This document shows, one piece after another, positions 40,941 through 60,781 of a stretch of 64,000 nucleotides of DNA. Both the position numbers and the translations under genes were made by a program. This DNA comes from Spongilla lacustris (taxonomy: Eukaryota; Porifera; Demospongiae; Spongillida; Spongillidae): assembly GCA_949361645.1 (NCBI GenBank), contig OX442433.1, positions 1,036,718-1,100,717 on the forward strand, given 5' to 3'. Positions within the stretch are counted from its first letter, which is position 1. Every line of letters starts with the position of its first letter. The notes beneath the pieces were generated by a model. It was not told the origin of the DNA, searched no databases, and saw nothing but the letters and a program-made list of their open reading frames with translations.

Positions 40941-41559
40941 AATATGATATGCTAAAACTGCTTATATCAACATCAGGTCCATTATTTAATCCCACCTCCC
41001 TCAGGTGTTGTGATGCTGCAATGATGTAATAGAAAGGGCATGACATGGTGATGATGTAATGGTAATAGTAAGGGCATAATGTGGTGATGATGTAATTATG
41101 TAATAGTAAGAGCATGACATAGTGATGATGTAATGATGTAATATTAAGGGCATGATGCATGATGATTTAAGTAAGTGTATGATATGGTAATGATTTAATT
41201 TGCAGTGATGAAAATGTTCAACTGTATAGCACAAAATAGAGGGAAAAAAATTGGTGAAATTCGTGTCTGTGGAATATTGGCATGATAATTATTGATGAAA
41301 TTTACTATTACTTTACTGCAAAGGTGTCTAATTTGGTTGGGTAAAATTTGGCTAATTTGCCAAATTTGCCATGTTCCACTATTTTGCACTCTACGGTATT
41401 TAGACTACTGTGTTGGCCTTGTTAAAGGTGTAGTGCATGTGAGTATGTTTCCATCGCGTGGCAAAGTTGGCTAGTTTATCGCTGGTGTTGAAAAAAAAAA
41501 GCCTTTCCCAGTTGGGTTTTTCATCTCCACTTGGTTTGTAAAACCAATATTCATGATAT

Positions 41560-43440
41560 CCCACAAGCAGGTGAGGGATGATGTGTGAGTAAGTAACGGT
41601 TGATGTGTGAACAAGGGAGGGATGATGTGTGAGTGAGGGTTGATGTGTGAACAAGTGAGGAATGATGTGTGAGTGAGGGTTGATGTGTGAACAGGTGAGG
41701 GTTGATGTGTGAACAGGTGAGGGTTGATGTGTGAACAAGTGAGGGATGATGTGTGAGTGAGGGTTGATGTGTGAACAAATGAGGGATGATGTGTGAGTGA
41801 GGGTTGATGTGTGAACAAATGAGGGTTGATGTGTGGACAGGTGAGGGTTGATGTGTGAACAGGTGAGAGTTGATGTGTGAGCAGGTAAGGGTTGATGGGT
41901 GAGCAGGTGAGGGTTGATGGTATCACTAAAAAGTACTAGACGTCTAGTGGTAATTTTATTCACAAGAAGGAAGGGAAGCACTTCAACAAGCTGTAGTGGT
42001 GACCTTAATGAATGAAATGGGAGGGACACCATCACACTCCTCCTAGCACAATATGAATGTGTGTACATGTACCAAGGGGGGGGGGGGTGAGGGAGGGGGG
42101 GGGGGTGATTAAACAGAGTAGCACCACACTGCCTATCCTCCACAAATGGCTTTTAATGGTATTGCTTCTGTCTTCTGAAAACTGGCTTGATAACAACAGC
42201 ATGTTGTTTGCTTTCTTTGAGGAACACACACTGCTATCTGCTTTCCTTCTCCACACTCCCACAGCCGACAACCCAACTGTGGCCTCCTTTCCTCATTATT
42301 GTGTGTGGTTTTTATAAGTGTTGATTTTATGACATTTCACACCTGCTGATATTATGACCATCATCACCATCATCACCTTGATCTGGTTGAAGCCATAAAA
42401 GGCCACAAGTGGTGTTGTCTGGTCTGTTTATGTTATGTGATTCCTTGTCACACCACCCCATTGCTTTTGCCCCCTACTGCTGTCAACTTTTCACATTAAC
42501 TTGTTGAGGCCACACTGATCTTGGAGCTCAAAGATTCCAATCAAGCTTCAGGAGAGATTTGAAGTTTGAATGTGTGTCAGTGACGATGGGAAATGCTTGA
42601 AATACAATGTGCAAATAGATAAATGAATAAGTACACAACTGACAGAGGAGATATTAGCCCATAGTTTTGGGCCCTCATTGACATGAGCATATTTATCAGT
42701 GGGGTTATTATCTGAGCAGTGCACAGCTGGTATTACATATATGACATCTCATGTGGGTATTCTTGATAGATTTATTGGAATGGATTTACTGGTTGTTTAG
42801 CTGTAGTGCTTAAAAAAGTGCTTGTGATGACTGTCCAAAGTGATGTCATGCCAACACTGTCTAACCTTTGGCCTTATGACAAGGCACATACGTTGTTTTT
42901 GACATTTTGAAACACTAAATTGTGTTTCATCGATCACATCATGTCCTCACCATTACATCATCACATCAATTTTTCACCATTACATCAAATCCTCACCATT
43001 ACATCATCACATCAAATCTTCACCATTACATCATCACATCTTACTGTTCTCAGCATTACATCATCACATCATATTCTCAGCAGTACATCACTATGTCCTC
43101 ACCGTTACACCATTCTCCCACCACTATGTCATTACATCATCCTATTGCATTAGTTTCCAAGGAAGGACACCTTGCATTCGTTGTTTTGAAACAAAAAATG
43201 TCTTTCTCGTAACCACATCACTTTCTTACCATTACATCACCTCCTTGCATCCCCCAATGTGTCCTTCATCACTGCCATTGTTCCCAACACCAATCCCCGT
43301 CCTTTTCATGGGCACAGTTTCACATGAGGAACTTCGACATGGTGTTTGTGTTCAAGGACTACAAGAATAAGGTTGCTATGGTTTCTTCAATTCCCATGAG
43401 CTCACTAGATTAAATCAAACAATGGCTCAGATGAGTGTGT
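41560..43440 (+). pseudogene. SPT16 3'-part duplicate, copy 1
   Basis: It contains in SPT16 order: an intron-28-type array (41560-41930, GAGGGTTGATGTGTGAACAG), a shrunken exon 30 piece (near 42262, CCGACAACCCAACTGTGGCC against the parent's longer exon), and exon 31 (43321-43432) with its acceptor-like TCATGGGCACAG. Exon 31 has a Lys to Asn change and a TAA in place of a Ser codon. Introns are retained, so it is a DNA-level duplicate and not a retrocopy. Between the pieces lie CATCACATCA-type repeats (42945-43140). It cannot encode a working protein. Confidence 0.88.
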
Positions 43441-43499
43441 TGCATTTGGTAGTGCGGCATTCTGGTTGTCCAGCTAGGTAGATGGATGTAATGAAGGAT

Positions 43500-44219
43500 G
43501 AGGGTAATGAGCAGGCGAGGGTTAATGAGTAGGTGAGGGTTAATGAGTAGGTGAGGGTTAATGAGCAGGTGAGGGTTAATGAGTAGGTGAGGGTTAATGA
43601 GTAGGTGAGGGTTAATGAGTAGGTGAGGGTTAATGAGTAGGTGAGGGTTAATGAGTAGGTGAGGGTTAATGAGTAGGTGAGGGTTAATGAGCAGGTGAGG
43701 GTTAATGAGTAGGTGAGGGTTAATGAGTAGGTGAGGGTTAATGAGTAGGTGAGGGTTAATGAGTAGGTGAGGGTTAATGAGTAGGTGAGGGTTAATGAGT
43801 AGGTGAGGGTTAATGAGTAGGTGAGGGTTGATGAGTAGGTGAGGGTTGATGAGTAGGTGAGGGTTAATGAGTAGGTGAGGGTTAATGAGTAGATGAGGGT
43901 TAATGAGTAGGTGAGGGTTAATGAGTAGGTAAGGGTTAATGAGTAGGTAAGGGTTGATGAGTAGGTGAGGGTTGATGAGTAGGTGAGGGTTAATGAGTAG
44001 GTGAGGGTTAATGAGTAGATGAGGGTTAATGAGTAGGTGAGGGTTAATGAGTTGGTGAGGATTAATGAGTAGGTGAGGGTTAATGAGTAGGTAAGGGTTG
44101 ATGAGTAGGTGAGGGTTAATGAGTAGGTGAGGGTTAATGAGTTGGTGAGGGTTAATAAGTAGGCGAGGGTTAATGAGTAGGTGAGGGTTGATGAGTAGGT
44201 GAGGATTGATGAGTAGGTG

Positions 44220-44225
<6 letters not shown>
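43500..44225. repeat. 18-bp minisatellite with GGGTTA
   Basis: About 40 copies of GTGAGGGTTAATGAGTAG lie between the two SPT16 pseudogene copies. They pass into the GTGAGGGTTGATGTGTGAGC form at the right edge, so this array is a derivative of the intron-28-type repeat. Confidence 0.95.
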
Positions 44226-46420
<2,195 letters not shown>

Positions 46421-46706
46421 GACCATGGTCCAGTTAATGCATACAACTGTTAATTATACTAGAAGTAGTACACTTTTCATATACATGCACTACATAGCCT
46501 AGCCCTTCCATTGATGATGATTGGTCGGAAACCGGTTACGTATCGATTTACATTTACATATAACCGCGAAAGACACTTGGCGCGGTATTGAGCCCACAAG
46601 ATTGGATTTGTAACACCACCGTCATATCATGTGTACACATGGGCAGCAGCAGCTGCTTGATCCCACTTCCTTGACAACTGTTGCATTTGCACGTGAGAGA
46701 TGTCAA

Positions 46707-52753
<6,047 letters not shown>

Positions 52754-52903
52754 GATATGTTTGGATTTGGATCACGTGTCTCGTTAGTTATAATAATACT
52801 AATAGTAGGTGGGTCTCATGCAAACGACGAAAACAAAGTGAGGTTTATATTTGTCCGAAAGCTCAGGCTAGGCTGCAAATGTTTCACCATCACGTACCCC
52901 CAG
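52754..52903. promoter_or_regulatory. Divergent promoter, CFDP1 / SMIM13
   Basis: 150 bp separates the two start codons. It contains one CACGTG E-box (52773-52778). An ATG at 52757 opens a longer frame upstream of the SMIM13 start, but this frame lacks family similarity. Confidence 0.7.
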
Positions 52904-53201
52904 ATGTCAAACGTTCAGGAACAAATCATCAGCGTGTCTCTAGCCGTTTTTGGGGTCTTCGTAGTGATTATATTCATCTTTATCTGTAAGTGCGTAAGTA
53001 TTGATCAAAAGTTCAATCCCTCTTTCTTTTGGGGTAGTTTGGAGTATCGTCTGGAAACTTATCCTCTCGAGGCTAGGATTTATTCAGGAAATCTTTTCTG
53101 CCTCAACTGAAGCGGAATCCAAGAAATCTCAAAAAAGGAAGCTTACTAGTAGTTCGGATAATACTTCCAGGCCAAGAACGTTTGTAAAGGAGAGAATATG
53201 A
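52904..53201 (+). CDS. SMIM13: Small integral membrane protein 13 homologue
   Basis: Two exons, 52904-52985 and 53038-53201, are split by a 52-bp intron (ATCT|GTAAGT, GGTAG|TTTGG), giving 81 aa against 91 in human. One long hydrophobic segment (about residues 8-32) runs into WSIVWKLILSRLGFIQEIF, matching the family's WYFVWHLFLSKFKFLREL region. A Ser- and Lys-rich tail follows. Function of the family is unknown. Without the splice neither frame gives the motif, which supports the model. The start at 52904 is chosen because translation from 52757 would add residues in another frame. Confidence 0.87.
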
Positions 53202-53517
53202 TATCCGCGCCCCTCCGCTAAATGATCGATGGATGATGGTGGCACTAGACTACTGCAAGTATCAGCAGAAGAAGACGGTTCCTAGTCGATTTGTTTCTTT
53301 TAGCACTGTAACACTTTGAAATGCAATTCATTTCTACATTCAGAACAGAAGAAACAGATCTAATTATACAAAAGGGGAGGGATTGGGTGTGTGTGTGTGT
53401 GCAGGTGGGGTGGGAGAGCTACCACCTAAACGTCAGTCTTGGGGGTGACGTCCACACTTGCAAGCCCGCACGCATTAGGTCCGCCAATCGATTGTACACT
53501 CTCTCTCACCGTCAGGC

Positions 53518-54687
53518 TCACAAGAAACAGTAGAGTGGTACCAACGCCACTGCAACACTGAGGGCAATGCTCACAGTACTAAGGCCAAACCCCCAGACAA
53601 TGGGAGACCACCAGATCATGGAAGTGCCCACAGTACAGTATATGCCAGCCACAAAGGCACCTGCAGGGAATGAAGTCAATGGACATCAAGTGTTGCCCTG
53701 ACCCCAAAACCCCTCATGTACAGCACAACACCTAGTGCTTAAGTGATATCACTGCCAAAAGAAATAAATAATAAGAGCATTGCGTATGTGAGCATGTGTG
53801 TACGGTGTGTGCATGTGTGTACGCTGTGTGTGCGTGAACATGTGTGTACGCTGTGTGTATATGTGAACATGTGTGTACGCTGTGTGTATGTGAGCATGTG
53901 TGTATGCTGTGTGTATGTGAGCATGTGTACGCTGTGTGGATGTGAGCATGTGTGTACACTGTGTGTACGTGAGCATGTGTGTACGCTGTGTGTACGTGAG
54001 CATGTGTGTATGCTGTGTGTATGTGAGCATGTGTGTATGCTGTGTGTATGTGAGCATGTGTGTATGCTGTGTGTATGTGAGCATGCTGTGTGTATGTGAG
54101 CATGTGTGTATGCTGTGTGTATGTGAGCATGTGTATGGTGTGTATATGTGAGCACGTGTGTACGCTGTGTGTATGTGAGCATGTGTGTATGCTGTGTGTG
54201 TATGGTGTGTGTGTGTTTACGGTGTGTGTATATAAGCACGTGTGTACGCTGTGTGTATGTGAGCATGTGTGTATGCTGTGTGTATGTGAGCATGTGTTCA
54301 TGCTGTGTGTGTATGTGTGTATGCTGTGTGTATGTGAGCATGTGTGTATGGTGCAGCTTATGTGGGCAGTGGTACGCGTGAAAGTGGACATGTAATAATC
54401 CCCTTGCATCTCAACATTTTGAAGAAAACACGCCAGCTACAATACAACACTTCAGTGCTGAGTAAGGATAGGAGGTCAACCAACACACTTCCAATGAAAT
54501 GACAGGTACAGAAGACAAACAACAATACTTTGTTTACAGCAAATCATAACATTTGTAGTACATCCCAGTACAGGTTTTTAGAAATGAGTCGTACACATAA
54601 TCAATACAGTACTGTGCAAACTGTATCATTTATGTAACAGAAATTACTATTGATAGGTTCTTCAAAACAACAGATGGTTTTGCTCGC

Positions 54688-54739
<52 letters not shown>

Positions 54740-56175
54740 TTTCCCCCAAATAGTACATGTTCCCTCCATTTCATGCAGGTGATATTGCAAATGAACAAAA
54801 TATACGACTACAGGTCACATAGTTGCTACCCAGTAACTTTCAATGCTCACATAGTTGCAATTGCGTATTCAGACTACAGGCAATGCAGTAAAAACTGTGA
54901 AGGAGGTGCTATGATTGGCATGTGGGCTTAGCAGTAAAGGTCTGTGGAACTGGAAGTAATGAGGACACAAACAGCACCAACTATTCTGACCCAGCTACAT
55001 GTGGCGTAATGGTATTGACACACTCACTTCCACTGCACAGCAATAAACTCATTTGTGATTACCAATAAAGCATTCACACGCTAAATGTGGCTGGGCAGCA
55101 CAGCAGTGTACCAGTGCTAAGAGATCACCTGCTTCACAGATATATGCATGCCTCAATAGGATTCAAGTATCTGCACGGCATCAAATGCACTATCAACAGG
55201 AGTAGCGCCATATTGAGAATGTCAGAATCAAATTTCTAGGAATTGCAGTAGGAATATTAAAATTAAAAAAATAATTCCCTTAAAATTCACAGAAGGCTAG
55301 CACTATACAATAACATATAATTGCTAATCAACACACGACCTCAGAATATGCCCAGAAAAGTTGAGAATTATTAGAATGTACATCCAAAGCATGAAATGCG
55401 TTCAAAACAGCGGTACCCCCCCCCCCCCCCCCCCATCACTCAAGAATGGTCATATTAGCCAAGTTTCACTGTACTTTATATATTTTTTCGTTATGTAATG
55501 TTGGTATCCTCTGCACAACTCAGCTGAAGGATGGTGCTGATATCAAAGTGACCCCTATCCCCCCTTGTCTCCTAACTTCATTCAAGTATTGGTCTTCTGA
55601 AAAACACATCTTGCAAACAAAACCTTTAACTGGCAATATGTGGTTGGGTAACCATTGAATATGTACTCAATACCTGGTCAGCTAGTCATCTGAGACCAGC
55701 CAGACCAAACACGTATAGAGGGACAAGCTTAGCCTATCTAGAGTAACATGCAGCACAATTAGTCCCTTGTATAAGGCAAGTAAAGTGATTTTATAACCAT
55801 CACCGCGATCTTACTGCTCATCACAAAAAAGCTAAATCCTGCATTTAGGTGCGTAAGATATGGCGTCAACCTATTGAAGATTAGTTTAACCGATGGGTGT
55901 CTTACACGCAACGGTGTCCACAAATATAACTTTCAATTCTCCGTAGATAAGAAAGATGAACGGTATCGCAAGGCTTATGCCTCTGCTGATGTGGCTGGTA
56001 ATGGCACACAACACTCCCACCGCCAAGTAGGAAACTGACGACATCAGAAAGGAATAAAACAGCATAGTGCCCCACATATCTGTAAAAGTAACGAAACGTT
56101 AGGCTCTTAGCATACTCCCCCCTTATACTTACCTGAAAAGCAGCTAAGCGATCCATGTCCTTGTAGAAACGCCAT
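53518..56175 (-). CDS. TMEM170: Transmembrane protein 170 homologue
   Basis: Three exons (56133-56175, 55906-56079, 53518-53660) join in phase, giving 119 aa. The start of the protein reads SLSCFSDMWGTMLFY, like SLCSFPEMWYGVFLW of TMEM170A, and three hydrophobic segments follow. Exon 3 begins AFVAGIYCTVG, like the family's AGVYRAAG. Known role: TMEM170A shapes ER sheets and affects nuclear pore and envelope formation. The ATG at 56175 is the only one in frame with exon 2; ATGs at 56187 and 56204 lie in another frame. The 2.2-kb second intron contains a long TG-rich minisatellite (53.77-54.35 kb). Confidence 0.92.
53770..54352. repeat. TG-rich minisatellite in TMEM170 intron
   Basis: About 20-bp units of the form GTGAGCATGTGTGTATGCTG, with ACGC and ATGC variants, about 28 copies. 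Open frames on both strands are by-products. Confidence 0.95.
54350..55905. other. Remainder of TMEM170 intron 2, no gene seen
   Basis: Apart from a (TG)n run at 54690-54738 and a poly-C run near 55418-55434, I see ordinary AT-rich intron sequence without exon-like frames or arrays. Confidence 0.6.
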
Positions 56176-56314
56176 GATCTCGCCATACTATGTACTAAGC
56201 GCACGTGCGATTAGCATGAAACTCCTCCCACATTCCAGCGCTTTGCATATATGAATCCATGCACAAAGGGAAAGAAATATTTATTCAGAAGTTGTGTTGG
56301 TGCATATAGCAGTC
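56176..56314. promoter_or_regulatory. Divergent promoter, TMEM170 / CAS
   Basis: Start codons are 139 bp apart. CGCACGTGCG, a 10-bp palindrome with an E-box core, lies at 56200-56209. An upstream ATG for TMEM170 (56204) falls inside this interval. Confidence 0.72.
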
Positions 56315-58525
56315 ATGTCGGAAGCGGCAAAACCAATAAAGGTAATTTCGTGGGTAGAAGTGTGAAGGGACAGAGCACTTAACAGGCAAATGCGTAGCAT
56401 GTGAATGGGGCGTTTGAATCTTAAATATTGTAGCTCATAACGGTTATTCTCCTTTGCATAACAGAATAAACTGCCACTGTTAGCCAAAGCGCACTACAAC
56501 AACGTAGCCGAACGTCCTGACGAATTGTCGTTCCGGCAGGGTGATACAATTACCGTTCTGGATATAGACCATAATGGCCAGGTAGACTGGTGGCTGTGTG
56601 AGCTTCGTGGAGTGATAGGCATGGTCCCCGCCAACTACCTAGACGTCTTCCACTCGTCGGGACCTGGCTACGACACATACGACGTGCCCCGGAGTAACGC
56701 TGTCTCTCCGCACTCGGTTCACTCGACACACACGGACGACGGCAGAGACATATACGACTTGCCTCCCACCGACGTGAGCGCATCGGACCCTCCAGACTAC
56801 GATATGCCGCCGGCCGAAGCGCCTGACTACGACAGACCGCCGAGTCAGAACCGTTCTTCTACTAAGTCACCGCGCGGTAGCTCCAGACTCTCGCAAGTCT
56901 CACAGTTGTCAAACGGTTCTATTTACGACCTTCCACCTGAACAGAAAGACTACGACATTCCGAAGTCTAACCCTCCGGCTAAACGAACGAACAGCGACGA
57001 AGAAGAACCGAAGAGCAGCAGTCGACACTCACTCCACGCGGTAGACATCGAAGCCGTAAACGATGACGAGGCTGATGACATGCTTGGGGACTACAGGCGC
57101 CTCGTGTCGACCACATATGAGAGCCTTTTTCAGAGCGTGTACGGTCCCGAGGCGTACTGGGGAACGGATAACAAAGCGCGGCGAATGGACACGCTCCAGA
57201 GAACGGTGACAGCTGCCAAGTACTTCGATCGCGGCCTGGCCGCTCTCCTCGGATTTGGTAAAGGCGTGGCCAACACCCTCGAAACGTGCTGCGACGCGAA
57301 CTTCAAGAAGAAGTTTAGCAGTGCTCACCAGGCACTCCTAGAGAAGCGTCAAACGATTCTGGAGAGGATCGACTCGTTGTGCATGGAAAATGAGACCCTC
57401 ACTGCAACAGTGAAGTCCCTGCTGGAGTTAGCTCGAACTATCCCCTCTGCTTCTACCGAGTTTACTGTTCTGGTGCAAGCGAACAAAGCCCTTCTGTTCA
57501 AGGCGACACAAAAAAGCTCACTTCCTGTGATAACGAAGCACGAGGTAAAGACAAGACCTCTACCCGAATTGCCACTTCCTCCTGGGAGCAGTGGTGAGAA
57601 TTCAACTGGAGACTTCATTGATGATTATGCTTCCATACCTACTGAGGATAACTCTGAACAAGTTGGTGAGAAGAGTGAAATTCCTCAGTTGCAGTCATCT
57701 GATGATCCAAACTCGGAGAGTAATAAAAAGAAACGAAATCCAACAGATGACCTTCCACCACTACCATTTGCAACTCTACCTCGCCCACCAAAGGGCATCA
57801 AGAAGTCATTACCTCAATTGTCACCACAACAGCAAATTGCCCCACCACCACAGCAAATTGCCCCGCCACCACCTGCCCTGCACCCTAAAAACAACAGAGA
57901 CTCCTTAGACTATGATGTTGTTGATGGGGGCCCCCCTAGAATCCCAGTCCAAAGTCCGCAAGTGGTACACCCCTCCAACAAGGTCAGGAAGAGCAGTCAG
58001 GGCAGCTCTTCTGAAAGTTCAGATGAGAACGTAACCAGCAGTACTGTAAACAAAATAGAAAGTCCTTATGGGCGACCGGTTGCAAACAGGCATACCAATA
58101 GCAGCAGTGCCCCACCTATTCGCCAGGAAGACAGAGAGCTGCTGGAAAGATTCAGCCAGCAGATTGAACTGATCATCCCAAACCTCAGAGAAACAGTGGA
58201 CACCTTGGTATTGTGCCTTAAAGACAGTGAACCTCCGAAGGACTTTGTTAACAAAAGCAAGATGACCGTGGTTGCTGCCTACAAACTAGTCTACATTGCT
58301 GATGCCCTTTGTCAGAAAATTCTTCACAACGATACTAAAACAGCAATATTAACATCCAGTAACCGTTTAACAGATGTAGTCAAAGCACTTGTCTCTGACA
58401 CAAAAACAGCAGCGCTGCAGTATCCCAGCGTTCTTGCGATGGAAAAGATGTCTGACTCATTGAAAAAACTGTTGCCATCTGCTTTAGAGGTTATGAATAC
58501 CGTGAAAACCCGAGCGTCTTGCTAA
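56315..58525 (+). CDS. BCAR1: CAS family scaffold (p130Cas/NEDD9-like)
   Basis: Exons 56315-56341 (MSEAAKPIK) and 56465-58525 join in phase 0, giving 695 aa. Order: SH3 domain (about residues 10-70, with ALYDY-like AHYNN, WWLCEL and VPANYLDVF); substrate region (about 75-175) with six YDxP sites (YDVP, YDLP, YDMP, YDRP, YDLP, YDIP), which are Crk SH2 targets when phosphorylated by Src/FAK; four-helix Ser-rich-type domain (about 190-350); Pro-rich linker with PPPQQIAPPP (about 360-490) and one YDVV site where vertebrate CAS has the Src-binding YDYV; C-terminal FAT-like helical domain (about 555-690). Known role: integrin and adhesion signalling. One symbol is given for the family; vertebrate paralogues split later. 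Only two coding exons is unusually compact. ATTAAA at 58654 may serve as its poly(A) signal. Confidence 0.95.
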
Positions 58526-58704
58526 CTTTAAAAGCGACCTGAATTCATCTCTTTTCCTGCCTACAATGTGTTTATGTTGATGTCTGGAATGTAAAATTTG
58601 GTTGTTCTTGCTTTCTTTATACTCTTTCTCTCTAATACCTATATTTGTCTTTAATTAAAATTATTTTCCGTCCGGTGGAAGTTTAAATTTTTTTTTTTCG
58701 AAGA

Positions 58705-58979
58705 ATGGCGGGAGCCTGCAGTGTGCAGGCTGTACTATTGCTTCTGCTGTTTGGAAGTCTGTGTGATGTTAAGAGCGAGACGGCGCTCAGTCTGGAAAAG
58801 TCTTTGGTATTTGGCGCTGGAATTAATCCGAATCAAGGCCAATTGCCTCTTTCTGTCATCTACATTCAAGCCCGCGACGAAAATGGCAATAAGTTTAGTG
58901 TTGTTTGAAATACTGCATACAATTTATGACGCAAAAATGATTTTTTACTTTGCATATATACATACACACACACACCACA

Positions 58980-59049
<70 letters not shown>

Positions 59050-60749
59050 GTCGTTTATGCATGTGGGTGCTCAGCTATACGGATGTAACGACAGACACAT
59101 TTGAGGTGGCGCACGATGACCCTTCGGCGGCGAGGACGCTTCGGGTGATGGAAAAATACAGTCTGGGCGGTGGCCTGATTGCTTACGTGTGCCGCTTTTA
59201 CAGTGACCACTTGGCTCTCACCCTCTCAATAACTCATAATGGAAAGCACGTGGCCCAATCACCATACCAGCTAAGAAATGTATTCTCAGACTTCTGCAAT
59301 TGCCCCTACCGCACAGCAGAGCAGTGGCTGAGCGACTTTGAGTGTCCCAAGTCTGACCCCCAAATAGTTGCAGACCTTGAACCATTCAAATTAGGGATAA
59401 ATGTGTCTGAGTTGTCACAGCGGGGAGCCAAAGAATATGAGGGCTGGTCCTACATTCACTACTCCATCATAGGGAACAAGGTATGCCAGGACTGTGACCC
59501 AATGGTGCTTGAAACCTGCAGAATGCTAATTAAGGGGATTGGTCTGGTCTACTGGATAACTTCACCTGCTCAATTGGGTTTTAGTGGTGGAGTGTCTCTT
59601 AGAGGTGGATTGCCTCTTAGTGATTGTATTATTTGTTTGTTGTTTCCATGGAGCTGCTTTAGTGTCAGTCTTGGGGTGCAGGTGTGTGTTTGCACCTGGG
59701 CAGCCTGCCATGGAATATATACTCACTGTTGTGTAACACTGTTGGTATTACTCACGCATCTCCAAGCACCAATTCTTTCAGCCAGCTGAGTTGTCGTTGT
59801 TTCTCCCTCCTCCCCAGCCCTTATTCCCTCTCCCCCCACCAACTTACATGTCTGTATGTGTTACTAATTATAGTGCTCAGTGAACCATATTATTGTGTCA
59901 CCAGTGTTTTTATTGCAGCTTTATCGACGCAAGTTTGGCACCATCACAGACTTCAAGTTTCTCTCTGATATGACCCTGCTTTCTGTCCTCCATAAGGTGA
60001 GAATCACTTGCAGCTACTTTTGTTCACCCACAACCGTGGCCAGACATCTTGTTTAATTTCCCTGAATCTGGATGGTATGGTTTCTATTGCCCTCACTGTT
60101 GTTCGTTGTGGAGGGATACATGTAGGTGGTGGGGGGTGGAGGGGGGTGGGTGGAGGGGGAGAGGGTGGAGGGGGAGAGGGTGGAGGGGGAGAGGGTTGTA
60201 TTATCTATCTTTGTACACATCATCACAGTGCTATGCTTGTCAAAAGTCTTCTCTGTTTTGAATTTGGGAGGGGGAGGAGAGAAGAGTAGCAGGAAACAGA
60301 CAGAAATTTTACCCCACTAGCTCAAGATTTAGCTGTAGCCTGCAATATGCAGCTTCGCTTCACTTAATCCTCACTGGCCTGTTATTGTTTTGGCTTTGTC
60401 CATTTGGCACCTGCCTAAATAAGAGCTGGGTGGCTGGGTGAGTGTGATATGCATCACTTAACTCATCCCCTTCAGCACCTTTTACCTACATGCCTGTGCT
60501 AACAAGGTTACGAACTGCATGCCTTCGCCAACTGAGGAAGGGAATCAGGGAGAGGGAGGGAGGCAGGTAGAGTGAGAGTGAGTGTACAAAATACCATACA
60601 CACATTCTCGGAGGTACCCAATGCATGCTCACAAACGTGTGGGGTTTATGTGTGTTGTGCAAAATTGAAGTTCCAGTTGTGTATATTTTTGTAAACATAA
60701 ACACATTGCGCACATACACATACCCATATGTGCACTTGTATTTCATGCA

Positions 60750-60781
<32 letters not shown>

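Noticed and set aside
52757..53110. 117-aa frame starting 4 bp from the CFDP1 start
   Set aside because: The spliced frame from 52904 matches SMIM13 and uses consensus GTAAGT; the longer unspliced frame loses the conserved VWKLILS-type segment.
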